Assembly: GCA_020002185.1 (NCBI GenBank) | Contig: CM034533.1 | Span: 69,104,119 to 69,168,118 of the forward strand | DNA length: 64,000 nucleotides | DNA from: Paraescarpia echinospica | Taxonomy: Eukaryota; Annelida; Polychaeta; Sabellida; Siboglinidae | Direction of reading: 5' to 3' | In this document: piece after piece, positions 35,133-44,454 of the stretch | Numbering within the stretch: the stretch's first letter is position 1 | Layout: each line of letters opens with the position of its first letter | Made by a program: the position numbers and the translations under genes | The notes under the pieces: generated by a model | Databases searched by the model: none | Seen by the model: the letters and a program-made list of their open reading frames with translations, nothing else | What the model was told of the DNA's origin: nothing

Positions 35133-35744
35133 ATGGAAGGGACGTGGAAGCATCCTTTTACGTGTATAGTGGCCGGCCCTACGAGGTGCGGCAAGACTAT
35201 TTTTGTCGCTCGCTGCTTCTATGATCGTGCCGCCGCCGGAGAAAATCCTGTGGTGTTAAGGCCAGTGGCAAACCGCCTACGACTCTATGACAGCCGGTGT
35301 AGAGTTCGTAGACGGTTTGCCGTATCCGAAGCTTCTAGACACCAAAACGAGGACGCTTCTTGTACTCGACGACCTTATGGAGGAGACCGATAGTCGAGTC
35401 ACGACCTTGTTTACTAAAAAAGTCATCACTGCAACGCGTCCGCCGTACAGCTTCTGCAGAATCTCTTTCCGAAAGGGAAATAAAACCGCACAATCAGCCT
35501 AAACGCGCAGTACATGGTCCTCTTCAAGAGCCCTCGGGACGCGGGCCAAGTAGGTCACCTGGTGAAACAGATGTATCCGGGTAGAACCAACTACACGATG
35601 GAGGCCTTCAAAGATGCCACGTCAGCAGCCTACGGTTACCTCCTGGTGGACTTGAAACAGGAAACGCCGGAAACCATGCGCCTGCGTACGGACATTTTCC
35701 CCGACGATCGCATTCAGTACGTGTACGCGCCGACGAGAGTATAA
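35133..35744 (+). pseudogene. Polinton genome-packaging ATPase (FtsK/HerA type), frameshifted
   Basis: Starts with MEGTWKHPFTCIVAGPTRCG, which contains the Walker A box GPTRCGKT at codons 15-22. Near 35,280 the frame shifts by one; the next frame has FVDGLPYPKLL and the Walker B box LLVLDDL (about 35,350-35,375). Around 35,425 it returns to the first frame, which carries the conserved SHH, QNLFPKG and RTISLNAQYMVLFKSPRD segments but contains a TAA at about 35,481. The family pumps the element DNA into preformed capsids and is related to adenovirus IVa2 and poxvirus A32. Two frame changes and a stop leave no functional product. Confidence 0.85.
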
Positions 35745-35749
35745 AAAAA
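35740..35749 (+). promoter_or_regulatory. TATA box
   Basis: TATAAAAAAAGGAG overlaps the stop codon of the ATPase gene and lies 42 bp before the ATG at 35,782; a start site about 30 bp downstream would give a very short leader. Confidence 0.55.
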
Positions 35750-35781
35750 GGAGCGCGTCGCGGCCGACGTCATTCGTCAGG

Positions 35782-36126
35782 ATGACAGAGCGCGTGAAGA
35801 GGCACATTCTGGCCCTGCAGCTGTTGCGTAGATACAAGAGGAATTCGGATCTGAGAAAAGCCGTAATCACGCACGCGGATTCCGATCTCATCTGTAGTCT
35901 GTGCGACTGCGCGTACAACATTAAGAGCGGGAACGTGAAATTATCGGCGAAACAGAAAAGAGTGCTGACAAAGTACAGGAACCATCTGCGCAAGCTAACG
36001 TCGAAAAAAGTACCCATCAAACGGAAGAGAGCCGTCCTGCAGACGGGGACGAGCGCTTTTCTGACGGCGCTGCTGCCACCTTTGGCGAGCGCCTTTCTGC
36101 CCCTCCTCAGACAGGCTATAGGTTGA
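35782..36126 (+). CDS. Small basic Polinton protein with hydrophobic C-terminus
   Basis: Intact 114-residue frame. Residues 1-75 are helical and charged (ICSLCDCAYNIKSGNVKLS, then KQKRVLTKYRNHLRKLTSKK), residues 80-87 are basic, and the end is hydrophobic (FLTALLPPLASAFLPLLRQA). This layout is recurrent in animal Polintons and adintovirus-like elements, where it is suspected to be a virion core or membrane-active peptide; the function is not established. It has its own TATA box, and its stop overlaps the next start codon (TGATG at 36,124-36,128), so the two may be translated from one message by reinitiation. Confidence 0.7.
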   Translation: MTERVKRHILALQLLRRYKRNSDLRKAVITHADSDLICSLCDCAYNIKSGNVKLSAKQKRVLTKYRNHLRKLTSKKVPIKRKRAVLQTGTSAFLTALLPPLASAFLPLLRQAIG

Positions 36127-36405
36127 TGCAGCACGCGAAGAAGATGGCGTTGGTAGACCCCCGGTTGGTGGAGCGTCTACTTCCGTTACTATCGCAACCG
36201 ACCACGATCACGTCGCGTGTGATGAGTAGCCTGGACGACGACATAAAAACCGTTCTCGAGCGTACGGATTTGTCCGAACGAGAAAAGGTACTGGCATACA
36301 ATCAACTGCTGAGTCGCTACAACGCCATGGAGGCGTCTTGGGCGCAGCAACCGACGCGAGTGTCCGTAGTGAACGACAGAAGAGAGTCGTCGACGACCGA
36401 CCAAT

Positions 36406-36441
<36 letters not shown>

Positions 36442-36806
36442 ACGACACGGAGAGCGAGATAGTGAAAAGCGTACCGAAAAATCTGAAAGAAAAGGCCCGC
36501 CTCCTGATGGAAAAACTGAAATCCGACCCGTTGATTTGCTGGAACGATCGAGAGGAGCTCGTGTACGACGGCGCGCCTATCGCCGGAAGCAACATGGTAT
36601 ATCTAGTGAACGATCTCATGCGTAAGAGGAAGAAGACGCCCGCGCCGGTTGGCTGGGAAGCGTTCGGGGACCATATCAAGCGGTTGAACGTCCCTATGGA
36701 GCTCGTCGGTAATCCACAGCGTCGAGCGTACATACAGCGCGCGGCGCAGAAGCGAAAGACCCGCCGCGCTCAATCTCTCGAACGTACGCCGTGGGCCTCC
36801 TTTTAA
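36126..36806 (+). CDS. Polinton protein of unknown function with poly-proline linker
   Basis: Intact 226-residue frame from the ATG at 36,126. The N-terminal half (residues 1-60) is helical (MALVDPRLVERLLPLLS; LSEREKVLAYNQLLSRY). A run of eleven prolines encoded by (CCG)n at about 36,410-36,440 follows. The C-terminal half (residues 110-226) is a compact basic domain ending in QRRAYIQRAAQKRKTRRAQ. A two-part protein of this kind regularly follows the small hydrophobic protein in Polintons; it is probably structural or nucleic-acid binding. No enzyme motif is seen. The overlap TGATG with the preceding gene suggests coupled expression. Confidence 0.7.
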
Positions 36807-36843
36807 AGAGGTCGAGGAACGGCCGAGCCGCTCACAAGCAAGT

Positions 36844-37023
36844 ATGTCCTCTCGAAGGTCGGTTCTCGTCTTAGTCGGCATAGTCGCGGTGGCTTTCGCC
36901 CTATACATCTGTATATTATTTGCCGTATCTCAGCCGTCGCTATGGTGGTGGTGTCCCGGCGGCCTCGTGGTGGTGGTGCGAAACGAAAGCGCTCTCAACA
37001 AGAACAACGGGACGACCGTCTGA
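36844..37023 (+). CDS. Small single-pass membrane protein (59 residues)
   Basis: ATG at 36,844, stop TGA at 37,021. One clear transmembrane segment (VLVLVGIVAVAFALYICILF at residues 7-26) follows a short basic N-terminus (MSSRRS). The tail is Trp- and Val-rich and then polar. It lies between the poly-proline protein and the integrase and overlaps the integrase start region in another frame. The function is unknown; small hydrophobic proteins occur in related viruses. The hydrophobic core and position make chance less likely, but there is no homology support. Confidence 0.45.
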   Translation: MSSRRSVLVLVGIVAVAFALYICILFAVSQPSLWWWCPGGLVVVVRNESALNKNNGTTV

Positions 37024-38062
37024 AGCGCGCCTACTTTTACCCGAAACGGGCGGGAAGTTACGGCGGCGTCGACGCTTTGCACCGGGCGACCGTAGTATCC
37101 AAGCCGATCGTCGAGCGGTGGCTATCGGAACAGGACGCCTATACGCTTCAAAAACCGGTCAGACGACGTTTCAAACGACGTTGCGTTATCGTGGGCGTTC
37201 GAAACCTCCAATGGCAAGCCGATTTCGTCGACGTGGTTAAACTGAAAAAACACATCGACGGTATAGCGTTCCTATTGACTTCTCGAAGCGGGCGTGGTGC
37301 GTCCCGTTGAAGAGTAAATCCGGTCCGGCGCTCGTCACGGCCTTCGAGGGCCTGCTGTCGTCGCCGCCGAACGCCCTGCAGACAGACAAGGGGACGGAGT
37401 TTCTCAACAGGCCTCTTCAGAAACTTTTGAAGGCGCTCGGCGTCCACCATTTCGTTATGCACAACGAGGAGACCAAAGCGAGTGTCGTGGAGCGCTTCAA
37501 TCGTACGCTGAAGTCGCGCATGTGGAGGTACTTCACGAAACATCAGACGCTGAGGTACGTGGAGCCGTTGCAGGACTTCGTGCGGTCGTACAACAACGCC
37601 TACCATCGAAGCATCGGTAGGACGCCGGCGAGCGTCAACGCCGCGAATCAGGAAAGCATGTGGCAGAGGCTGTACGGCGGTGGCAGCGGGTGTCAAAAAA
37701 GTAAGCCGAAACTGCGAGAGGTGGACTGCGTACGCATCAGCAAGGCGAAGGGGCTTTTCAAAAAGGGGTAAATGGCTAACTGGAGCGAAGAGCTCTTCAC
37801 CGTCGTAGAATCGCATCCGTCCGACCCTCCCGTTTACAGATTGATGGACGAGGCCGGAACGATACTGGACGGAACCTTCTACGAACCGGAGCTACAAAAA
37901 GTAATCGTCTCGAAGAATAAACTATATCGGGTGGAGGCGGTTCTACTGAGACGTCGCCGACGACGCGGTAAGGGTGAAGAGGTGCTCGTCAAATGGTCCG
38001 GCTATCCGACCTCGTTCAACAGCTGGATCGACGCCAAGGAGCTCGTGGACTATAAGGTATGA
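36942..38062 (+). pseudogene. IN: Polinton integrase with C-terminal chromodomain, frameshift plus stop
   Basis: Retroviral-type (RVE) integrase. The N-terminal part (36,942-37,280) ends with the first catalytic Asp in WQADFVDV. A frameshift at about 37,280 leads into FSKRAWCVPLKSKSG in frame 37,307. The second Asp is in LQTDKGTEFLN and the Glu in EETKASVVERFNR; then come SYNNAYHRSIGRTPASV and an SH3-like region. TAA at 37,769-37,771 interrupts the frame, which continues unchanged through 38,062. The last 45 residues (YRVEAVLLRRRR, VLVKWSGYP, FNSWIDAKEL) are a chromodomain. The family inserts the element and makes the 6-bp duplication. The catalytic residues survive, but the protein is not continuous. 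Confidence 0.9.
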
Positions 38063-38131
38063 CGCGTTGGATGCGTCATTCGGAGTGCTGGCGACTGCAC
38101 GATGCGGGGCTGTGCAACGGCTATTCAATCT

Positions 38132-38389
38132 TTATAAGGGGATGGTGCTGTATTAGAAGACCGCGGTCTTCTAATCCGCGGTCGCTGCGCTACGTTCGTA
38201 CCAGACGGACCAGATAACCCCGTCGGCGAACTCGTTCTATGGTGTTTCTGCGCAATAATGGAAGGCAGTCGACTACCGCTGCCCTTGTTATCGACGACGA
38301 CCGCAACGCCGGCGAACGATAAAGGAAGGACGCCGTAACGTCGGACGGCAGCCGCGCTATGAGCACCATCGAGAAGACAGCAGCAGCCG
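38132..38389. promoter_or_regulatory. Intergenic region with TATA box and 22-bp perfect palindrome
   Basis: TTTATAAGGGG at 38,131-38,141 lies ahead of a perfect palindrome at 38,153-38,174 (half-site TTAGAAGACCG). A second CCGCGGTC follows immediately. This is a likely promoter/operator-like site for the membrane-protein and capsid genes downstream; the binding factor is unknown. Confidence 0.4.
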
Positions 38390-38698
38390 ATGCAGCCGAA
38401 TACCGCCGTCGACTCAGGCGTATTTGTCGAAGAACCCGCCGTCGACTTATGCGTCTCTGTGGATGCGCCCGATGCCGTCGACGACTCCTCCGTGCCGTGG
38501 CGTCTCTGCGGCAACGAATGCCCTAAAGCCGAGATCATCTTCCTGTGCCAGATCGTCGTCCTGTTCTCGGTGATCGTCGTCAGTATATACAATCTAACGC
38601 GCGGCCAGGGCGACTCCAACCTGTGGACGGCGCTGCTGAGTAGTTGCCTTGGCTACCTACTGCCGAGTCCATCTATAAGACGCGATGACGTCGTTTGA
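38390..38698 (+). CDS. Polinton membrane protein (102 residues)
   Basis: The N-terminal 45 residues are acidic and Val/Asp-rich. Residues 47-70 form a transmembrane helix (AEIIFLCQIVVLFSVIVVSI), followed by a strongly conserved-looking tail containing GDSNLWTALLSSCLGYLLP and PSIRR. This NLW-ALLSS-LGYLLP signature is recurrent in invertebrate Polintons directly before the penton gene; its role is unknown, possibly virion membrane or assembly. The frame is intact and overlaps the start of the minor capsid gene by 14 bp. Confidence 0.7.
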   Translation: MQPNTAVDSGVFVEEPAVDLCVSVDAPDAVDDSSVPWRLCGNECPKAEIIFLCQIVVLFSVIVVSIYNLTRGQGDSNLWTALLSSCLGYLLPSPSIRRDDVV

Positions 38699-39272
38699 CT
38701 TTTACGTGACGTTGCCGAGCAACGCGTCTATCAAGGTGCACCCCGAAAACACGTTGACGCACTACACGACGAATATTCCGTAACGCGTCGACATGTCGGG
38801 CAGGTGGGAATGCGGGCTGGTATCGCTACAGTAAATGCATAGCTGGTACAACGTGAGAGAAGAGGACGCCTACTTCTTCTTGGCTTGCGGGTCGGGGGAT
38901 GCGGGCCTTTACACCACCGCGGACGGGAGTAAAATTCTCCGGCAGGGCAACATTCCTCACGGCATGCCCGCCGCGTATACCTTCGAGTAAGAGGGGGCCC
39001 ACAAGGTGGACATGAACGGGGGCGTTGAAACCATGTACGTGTACACGGACATCGTGGAACCGCGCATCGTCGACGACGTATTCGCCCCGCTCCTTCGAAC
39101 CTTGCCCGCCTACAGATCGAACGGGATCATCGTATCGAACGTCTTCGATCGCGTCCAATACGTCCCGCTCCTGCGGCGCCAATTCGAGTTGATCGGTCAG
39201 CCGATACCATTCGAGCACGGAAAAGTCGTGACGACGCTTCACATAAGACGCTGCAAGTCGAAATTGTTCTGA
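38685..39272 (+). pseudogene. mCP: Polinton minor capsid (penton) protein with three in-frame TAA codons
   Basis: A single 195-codon frame with no indels. The start, MTSFDFYVTLPSNASIK, is typical of the single-jelly-roll penton of Polintons. TAA occurs at 38,781-38,783, 38,832-38,834 and 38,988-38,990; in the frame around them IP-RVDM, MHSWYNVREEDAYF, HGMPAAYTFE and RSNGIIVSNVF are well preserved. The family product forms the capsid vertices. All three breaks are single-codon changes, so decay is recent or the gene is under a recoding regime; the former is likelier. The membrane-protein gene overlaps its start, and the pVI-like gene starts 2 bp after its stop. Confidence 0.85.
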
Positions 39273-39274
39273 CG

Positions 39275-39712
39275 ATGGCGGCGCTAGCGAGAAGCGGCCG
39301 CAACGTGTACGAAGACTACTACACTCGGCAGGTCGGCGGCAACTTGCTGGTGTTCGTCGGCGGTAGATCGCAGCGGGGATACGGCCTGGGTAATCTCTTC
39401 GGCAGCCTATTTCGAAGCGCCATGCCGCCTATCAAGAGAGGGGAAGTAGCGCTGGGCAAGCGCGCTCTCAATATGGGCGTGCGCGTGGCGCGGGAAGTCG
39501 TCGCCGGCGGCAATTTGAAACAGTCTATAAAGCGACGCGCGAAGGAGGCGGGCGCCGACCTTCTCGACGGGCTGTTGAACTCGCCGCCGCCGCCGCCGCC
39601 GAAAAAGCGACGACGACAACGCATAAAACCGCCCGGTACGCCGGCAACGACCAGTAAGAAGAAGCGCCGTCGAAAGGAACAGACGTCGAGCGACGACGTA
39701 TTCCCAGCGTAG
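39275..39712 (+). CDS. pVI-like virion protein with C-terminal nuclear localisation signals
   Basis: Intact 145-residue frame. The N-terminus has YYTRQVGGNLLVFVGGRSQ, then a glycine-rich amphipathic stretch (RGYGLGNLFGSLFRSAMPPI), an alpha-helical middle, six prolines and two lysine/arginine clusters (PKKRRRQRIK, SKKKRRRKE). This arrangement recurs in Polintons and adintoviruses and is compared with adenovirus protein VI, a membrane-lytic internal capsid protein with nuclear transport signals; that role is inferred from layout. It lies 2 bp after the penton gene and 7 bp before the capsid fusion gene. Confidence 0.7.
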   Translation: MAALARSGRNVYEDYYTRQVGGNLLVFVGGRSQRGYGLGNLFGSLFRSAMPPIKRGEVALGKRALNMGVRVAREVVAGGNLKQSIKRRAKEAGADLLDGLLNSPPPPPPKKRRRQRIKPPGTPATTSKKKRRRKEQTSSDDVFPA

Positions 39713-39719
39713 AAGAAGA

Positions 39720-40235
39720 ATGGCGTCCGTGCATCGACAGTCGTGCGAGGACGTAAAGAGCGAAATAGACCTGTTCAGCGTCCCGACGACGCAGAGGAGC
39801 ATCGAGAGCGGCCAGTGGATCGATCACCAGCCGCTGACGACCCTCGACGCTGGCGGCCCTATCGAGTTTCTCATCCCGGGCTCCGGAGACGACTATCTGG
39901 ACCTGGCGACCGCTAGACTATACGTGCGCGTTAAGGTGGTGAAGGGGGACGGCACCGATCTCGCGAACGACAGCGTCGTGGCCCCGGTCAACAATTTCCT
40001 GCATTCGATGTTCAGTCAAGTCGAATTCCGCGCCTTCCTTCGCCGCAACTGCGACTCGTGGACGTACAACGACAAGAGACTGCAGAGCGGTGTATCTAAC
40101 GTGTACGGACAATATTGCGTCACCTACCTGCTCTTACGATGCCGCGGTATGCCGTTAAGCGGATTCCAGTGCCTGTTCGGCCCCGATAGGGTGGCCAACG
40201 ACTGTCGCGTATTCGACTGGCTAAAGCCGCATTGA
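39720..40235 (+). pseudogene. MCP/PRO: Major capsid protein N-terminus fused in frame to adenain-like protease C-terminus
   Basis: One open 171-codon frame made of two genes. Residues 1-102 are the start of the double-jelly-roll major capsid protein (RSIESGQWIDHQPL, GSGDDYLDLATARLYVRVKV, VNNFLHSMFSQVE). Residues 103-171 are the end of a cysteine protease of the adenain family (FLRRNCDSWTYNDKRLQSG, VYGQYCVTYLLLRCRGM, FDWLKPH). About 80% of the capsid gene and most of the protease are missing, including the catalytic His region. The nucleophile position in the VCGQYC motif is Tyr (VYGQYC). A deletion in the usual MCP-PRO order explains this. No capsid or protease activity is expected. Confidence 0.85.
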
Positions 40236-40511
40236 ACGCTCGCTTGATATTAGTATCCGAACCGACTTTGTCGGACCCGCTGGTCTCGGGCTCCTCGCCG
40301 TACTAGGCAGGCAAGACCGAAGTAGTGACGATGTAGTAGTAAGTAAATCAAATGATGAAAACTGTACGGCGTGTTCACTTATTTTTTATTAGTCGCTACA
40401 TATACATACATACATACCCTACCCCAAGGGTAGGTCCTACTAGGGTCCCCTACCCCTAGGGGTCCCTAGGGGTAGGTAGGTATGTCCTACTAGGGTCCTA
40501 TTTCTAGGGGG
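40236..40511. terminator. Convergent gene ends with palindromic CCCTA cluster and poly(A) signal
   Basis: It separates the plus-strand late genes from the minus-strand polymerase. TTTATT at 40,385-40,390 is AATAAA on the minus strand, about 125 bp after the polymerase stop. 40,418-40,510 is an imperfect palindromic tandem of CCCTACCCC / GGGGTAGG and TCCTACTAGGGTCC, able to form hairpins. Confidence 0.45.
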
Positions 40512-43500
40512 TCACCCATATACGAGTATCGGCGCCGTAGTGACGCCGTCGTCGAGCACGCGACGTTTGGCGTAGAAGTAGCTTAACGCCACGCGCTCCT
40601 GAAAGTACGTCTGCACGGACGATTCCTTCACTTGGAAGCCGCGGATCTAGCCGCCGGCGCTCCGTCGGCCGCGCAGCACGCCGAGTAAGACGTCCTTGTC
40701 GACGTCGTTCTGACGCTCGCTCAGGCCCTTCGTGCTGTACTTGTCGCCGGTGGCGCCGCCGAAACAGTAGTACGTCTTGCTGCATAGCGCTACGATTCCG
40801 CGACCGGACCATTCCTCTTTGAAGAGGCCCGGCGTTCGCATATCGTACCTGCGCCCTCTCGCGCAACACTCGTCGGGCGTGTCCCACGCTCGGCCGGCGG
40901 GCTGGCAACGAACGTACGCCTCCGCGTGCGCGTCGCAGTGGTCCGACGGGAACCACTCTCCGCGGTGCCGGAAGTAGTGCTCGCGCTTTGCCGTCGCCAC
41001 GAGGTCGCTCAAATACGCCGAGTACATGTCCATCGCGCAGTACTGGAACAGGAGGCGCGGTATGTAGGCGGCGATGAAATCGTAATAAAATTCCAGCATA
41101 CGCGTACTGGTATACGAAGTAGCCGATCTGGATGGGCAGCGCGTACCGGACTGTTCGTTTGTTCAGCGCCACCTCATAGAGACCGTCGTTGACGACGACG
41201 TCGAGCTGCTGGAAGCGTCGATCGTTTTTCAGCGTCGCGGCGCCGGCGGATGTGCAGTACTTTTTGTCGCGGGCAGATCGACCCTCGTGATAGTTTTCCC
41301 GTAGGAACTGTTCCCGAGAAGCTTGAATGTATCGGCGATGATGGCCTTGTCGGGGTCGGCGTTGCCCTCGCGTCGCGCGGCGGAGACCTTGTCGCCGAAG
41401 CGATGAAAGCACGCGACCGGCTCGTACTCGACGATCTGGTAGACGCACTCGACAACGAGTCCGTGCCGCCGAAACCACCGCAGTAGCGGCGTCGCGAGTA
41501 GAATCTTGGCGCCGAAGAAGTTACCCACGATCGTCCGCTGAGGTCGGGCGAGGAGCTCGTACGTTTCGGCGTTCCGACACATCAACGGGCTGAGATCGTC
41601 GTGAGCGATGTAGGCGTTCTTGAAGATCGGCTGCGTCTCGGCGAAGGCGTCGCTGCAGCGCGTCCGGAAAGGCGATGTCGCACTCGACCAGGCCGAACAG
41701 AGTGCCTTCGAGCACGGCCATCAGGATCGTCGACCGCGTAACGGCGGTGCAACCGTCGGTCCAGCTCCGCGGCGGCGGCGGTCTCGTCGCGCGTAGACTG
41801 TGACGGCGGCCGTCTCGGCGTACAGTTGACTCATCGGTTTCCGCTCACCTCGTTCGTCGCCTTCCCCGTGCACAGGCAGCCGTGGAATAAGCACCCTTGG
41901 AACTGGTACGCTGTCCGCGTCTCGCGACACCAGCCGTCGACTCGGAACTTGCCGATGCGCTTCTCGCGTCCGTTGAACTGGTGTCGTTTGCGCGCCCTCG
42001 TCCGCTCCGCCTCCAACTTCAGCCATTCCACGGCCAGGCGGCCGTAGCGGTGCACGCGTTCAGGTCAAAAGACTTTCTCCTCCGACGGCGCGTGTACCAC
42101 CCCGTCGGCATCTCCTAGGTAGAGGCCGTTTACGTCGAAGCAGATGATCGAGCGGCAGGGCTGCGCCGACTCGCCGTACTCGTCGCGCCGGAGAACGGTC
42201 ACGTCGGCCTCGTGATAGCGCGTGAAAATGATCGAGGGGCCGCCGACGATCTGCGATTGCAGGAGCCGGTGCAGGTCCTTGTTCGGTTCGTTGAAGACCG
42301 TGAAGTGGAACGTCGACGGCAGATCGTTGAACAGGTACAGCAGCGTTAGGTCCGGTACGCTGATGGCGTCCTTGAACATGTCGATGAGGCGCTCTCGATA
42401 GAAGGCGAACTGTCTGTCGACGGCCTCCAAGAACGGCACCACGTCCCTGTTGTTATACCAGACGAGGTAGTCCCGCAGCGTCGTCATCCCATCGTCGCGC
42501 TATTCCTTTACGCAACCCTCGTACTCGGCTGCGGAGACGCCTTCGCGCTTCAGTTGGCTGTAAAAGAGCTCGCGCGGCGGCAGATGGGTGTCGTCCAGTG
42601 TTCGCAGGTCTTCGAGGTACTCGTAGGGAAATTGACCCTTCGTCGCCGCGCAGCCGTAGGCATTCAGAAACTGATCGTAGCTGACGCCGGGGGCCAGGTA
42701 GTTGGTGATGTCCAGGAACTTGAGCGTCGCCGTCGTCAGACACATAAAGTTGTTCTGACGCTTGATCGTAAACGCCGACGAGATGCTCTGCGTCTCGCTG
42801 GTCATGAACAGGGGTGTCAGATACTTCTTGACGACGTTCAAATCATATTTTCCCGAATTGAATCCGAGACGGGGAGTCGGCGCAGATGCGTCCACAGGCG
42901 ATCGACGAGGACTGTGTACGGGCTCTTATCGCGCGACTCCTCCTTCTCCGTCGCGCGAGCTCGCCAATCGTCGTCAAGTGCGGCGATCACCTCGAAGGTC
43001 GCGTCGTCTCGCTCATGGCCTCCAGGGCGCCGATCAGGCGCTTCGCGAGCTCGCCCGAATCGCCGGTCGTGACGAAGCAGCGCGCCGTCTCGTGCCCGGG
43101 GATGTTCGAGGCGACGCTCACGCTCGTGTCGGGCTATCCACCGGCATTTGGCGCTGTCCGCCGGCAGGTCGCGATCGTCGAAGTAGCACTCGAAGTCGTA
43201 CGTCGCCCTGTACGGGTTGTAGCGCAGTCGTTCGTCCACGTAGACGCCCTAGTCCTCCAGCTGTTGAAACACGGACGGCGTCGGATGGTAGACGTCGCCG
43301 GGAAAGACGTGGCGAACGCCGCCCTCGCACGTCGCCTCGTGACGCCGCAATCGATAGGCGGACGGCCACAGCCTTTCGCCGCACTTGCTACATAGGTGCG
43401 AGCGACAGAACATCGAGACGTCGGTTATGAACGAATAGTGCGACTCGCAGAGATTGACGTTCATGGTAGTCGGGTAGCGGTGGAGGGAGCGGCGGACCAA

Positions 43501-44454
43501 TTCCGCGGTCCCCTCCTCCGTCAGTCGATACACGGTCACATTTGTTTCGAAGACCATCTCCACCCGGTCAAGCTTGTTCAGCGGAACGCCGGCGAACGCG
43601 TATTAGGATTGGTTGCTGTAGTCGGCGTAGAGCCGTAAGGCCAATTTCGTCAAAACGTCTACGCGGTAGTTGGCGCCCCGATGCAGCGCCAAACAGCAGA
43701 AGAGACACAGAGTATCGGTGTACGGCTGATCGTGTTGATTTTTCGCTAGACCGATGAGCGCCTTGTTGGTGCGCAGGTAGTCGGGGCGTCGCTGCCGCGC
43801 GCACCCGATAGGATGTTTGATGATCGCGTTAAGAAAGTAGGTATCGTTCGTCACCAATTCGGCGATTCACTCCGAGTCGGGTCTCTGCGCAATAACGTAC
43901 TGGAGAACGTCGGGCTGACGGACGGCGTCGAAGAATCGTTCGAACGACGCGGCGTCGGTAACGAGGAAGGGCGTTTAGAGATAGCGGCCGCAACAGTTAC
44001 ATGACGAATGGTAGTACCTGTAGCGGCCCGTCTCCTTGTGACGAAGAATAAAACCGAAACTTAAGTTAATCTTAAACGTTCGAGTCTGCTCCTCGAACAT
44101 CAGTCGTAGTCGGGCGTCGAGCGCGGCCGTGTCCAAACAGTCGGTCATTTCGAAGTTGTACCTCGACTGGACGGGACCTCGCGCCGTAGACGTGCGGATG
44201 GTAGACTAGTGCTCGCGAACGGTACGCCATAGACTGACGTCGACGCGCGGTGGCGGCGGCGGCGGAATACCGCACGTCTTTAGATGCCTCACCATATTTT
44301 CGCGACGGGGGAACGTACGATCGCATTTCGGACACGCGTAATGTTCACCACCACTACTACCGTCGCAGCTTTTCGGATGCTTCAACATAGCGGAGCGACG
44401 GGCGTACGATTGACCGCATTTCGGGCATTCGTACATAGTCGGTGGTAGCGGCAC
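40512..44454 (-). pseudogene. pPolB: Protein-primed DNA polymerase B of the Polinton, heavily broken
   Basis: A 3.94-kb region of polymerase fragments in all three minus frames. In order: two C2HC/C2H2-like zinc fingers (YECPKCGQSY, YACPKCDRTF; 44,430-44,270); an N-terminal domain with LCLFCCLALHRG (about 43,690); another zinc finger (CSKCGERLWPSAYRLRRHEA); exonuclease motif I YDFECYFDD (about 43,200); motif II LGFNSGKYDLN (about 42,865); FLDITNYLAPG; palm motif A DVNGLYL (about 42,136); an inserted region with RHQFNGREKRIG and HGC; motif B KLLGNSSYGKT (about 41,324); motif C MDMYSAYL (about 41,030), where DTDS is expected and the second Asp is Tyr. The end is ALSYFYAKRRVLDDG before the TGA at 40,512. 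At least three frame changes and several stops, for example near 43,870 and 44,206. It would replicate the element from a terminal protein primer; here it is dead. Confidence 0.9.

Noticed and set aside
38685..39272. Alternative genetic code (TAA as a sense codon) to explain the penton gene stops
   Set aside because: Host exons and intact Polinton genes in the window end at TAA, TAG and TGA as usual, and NADAR and the right-arm gene have TGA as well; mutation is simpler.
42554..43430. Plus-strand Arg-rich frames of up to 222 codons opposite the polymerase
   Set aside because: GC-rich antisense shadows; the minus strand holds recognisable polymerase motifs in order.
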